A stretch of DNA of 64,000 nucleotides from Heliopora coerulea (taxonomy: Eukaryota > Cnidaria > Anthozoa > Scleralcyonacea > Helioporidae). Numbering within the stretch: position 1 is the first letter of the stretch; every line of letters starts with the position of its first letter. The DNA lies in assembly GCA_030142905.1 (NCBI GenBank), contig JASJOG010000010.1, positions 2,679,501-2,743,500 on the forward strand, written 5' to 3'. The notes below the pieces were generated by a model. The model did not search any database and had not been told where the DNA came from. It saw only the letters and a program-made list of their open reading frames with translations. Positions 62,901-64,000 of this stretch are shown here, in pieces. The position numbers and the translations under genes are program-made.

Positions 62901-64000
62901 ACTCGAGCACATCTGGTAAACTTTGATAAACGAATGCGTGAACCCAAGAAACAAGGTGGGGATAGGGGAATGATTTTCAATTTCGAAGCTGCAAATGTTA
63001 GTCTCATCCAGGTTTTCTGAACAGGAACATTGTTGCGCCATAACTGGTTCTCCTTATTACGTCAGCTGAGTACCACTATTAGAATACTTTGCCATCTTTC
63101 CATTTTGGTGCAAACATTTAATTCTCAAAGCGAATGGAGAGAAAATTGATCCTATTAACGTTACAAGATTTTGAAATGTATTCTGCCAGTTGTATTCAGC
63201 AGATGTTTAAAGGGAATTCACCTTGTTAAGGAAAACTAGATGATTAATATTGATATAATGACACAGAATGATAGTAAAAAATAACATAAAATTAAAGCTT
63301 AGTAAGAGTCCAGCAGGTTCTTCTTATGTTTTCTTAGGTCTTTGTTTTTTAAATTTTTGTACCGTTTTCTAACTTCAACAGACCAGTGCCTGCAATAGAA
63401 TGAGGTGCATGATCTCGACTTCGCTGAACAATTGGATGCGGAGAGGGTTTGTTACTGGCAAAACAAATTTAATACATTTAACTCAACGGACCAATTACTA
63501 AGTAACTGGCATTTTCCGCTTGATATTTTCAGTATACAGAATGAAAATCTCTGGGGGTTACGATAGCCTTTACGAGCCTCAGTGTGGTGAAATCTGAGTC
63601 GGTTCTTCATTTGCCCGTCAATTAACAGTCAATAAACTTCGCCCGTTCTACATAACCTTAAGAAGTGTAATCATTCTTACCACTAGTAATGTAGTATGTG
63701 GCCTTCTACAAACATTCGTCCAGTTCATACAAATTGCGTATATCCTGTTCCTTTTTAAGGAGTTGCAACCAGCACAACAAAAATTTCGTTTCTTAGAATA
63801 ACTAGCTTGCTTTTAACAACAGAACAAAAACCAAGAGGAGGTCTTTATGGATGTTTGCAACGCCTTAGCGATTTTTGGAGTGGAAATTTACTGATATAAT
63901 GCGTATATATAAGCAGTGAAACAGAGGGAATGTATGAAAATCACGCAATAACAAATGTTTCGGTATAACTTACAGAGAGATGCGGGTAAGCTCCATAATG
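59950..64000. other. No recognisable gene
   Basis: Short frames only (for example 60729-60968 and 62237-62548), none with a recognisable domain or plausible exon signals. The missing first exon of Rh gene B could lie here or beyond the window. Confidence 0.45.

Overview
The window is eukaryotic, AT-rich and intron-bearing. Its content points to an invertebrate animal, most probably an anthozoan cnidarian such as a coral or sea anemone. That call is an inference from the Rh-family ammonium channel genes and the repeat repertoire (Penelope-like elements, Tc1, Tigger, hAT, Crypton and a tRNA-derived SINE), not from a database match. The only host genes I can support are two paralogous Rh (Rhesus-type ammonium transporter/channel) genes. 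Everything else recognisable is mobile or repetitive DNA.

Layout. From 1 to 10 kb there is a decayed hAT element (2.3-4.8 kb), a Penelope-like remnant with inverted arms (5.8-6.5 kb), a 5'-truncated LINE (7.3-8.3 kb), a Crypton-type fragment (9.0-9.65 kb) and a long hairpin (9.8-9.9 kb). From 10.1 to 21.0 kb lies Rh gene A on the + strand. Eight exons can be joined in phase with intact splice sites; only the first coding exon is missing. From 21 to 33 kb is intergenic DNA with a LINE scrap, a degenerate tandem repeat, a TTAGGG-like tract and a palindromic array of tRNA-like SINE units (31.0-32.1 kb). From 33 to 35.2 kb lie a decayed DNA element and a Tc1 copy.

From 35.8 to 57.8 kb is Rh gene B on the - strand. 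It has eight exons, the first seven with lengths identical to those of gene A and the terminal exon longer. Its introns have been swollen by insertions. The intron between its second and third visible exons holds a DD38E Tc1 element with an open transposase, a Penelope-like element flanked by inverted arms that each carry a hammerhead ribozyme, a second Tc1 copy, and a 2.9-kb Tigger/pogo element carrying an unrelated HIRAN-like gene. From 58 to 64 kb is mostly unique sequence, with another inverted-arm Penelope-type terminus at 59.5-59.9 kb.

Relationships. Genes A and B are tail-to-tail products of an inverted duplication. Exon structure matches, and homologous intron segments (SINE palindrome, hammerhead scrap, last-intron blocks) occur in mirrored order. 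Later transposon insertions differ between the two arms. Central exons are nearly identical in protein while the last two exons have diverged, suggesting homogenisation of the middle or relaxed or divergent selection on the cytoplasmic tail. The most interesting non-gene signal is the recurrent Penelope-like design: inverted arms around a surviving GIY-YIG end, with a well-formed hammerhead ribozyme in the 49-50 kb copy. The Tigger passenger gene is the next most interesting.
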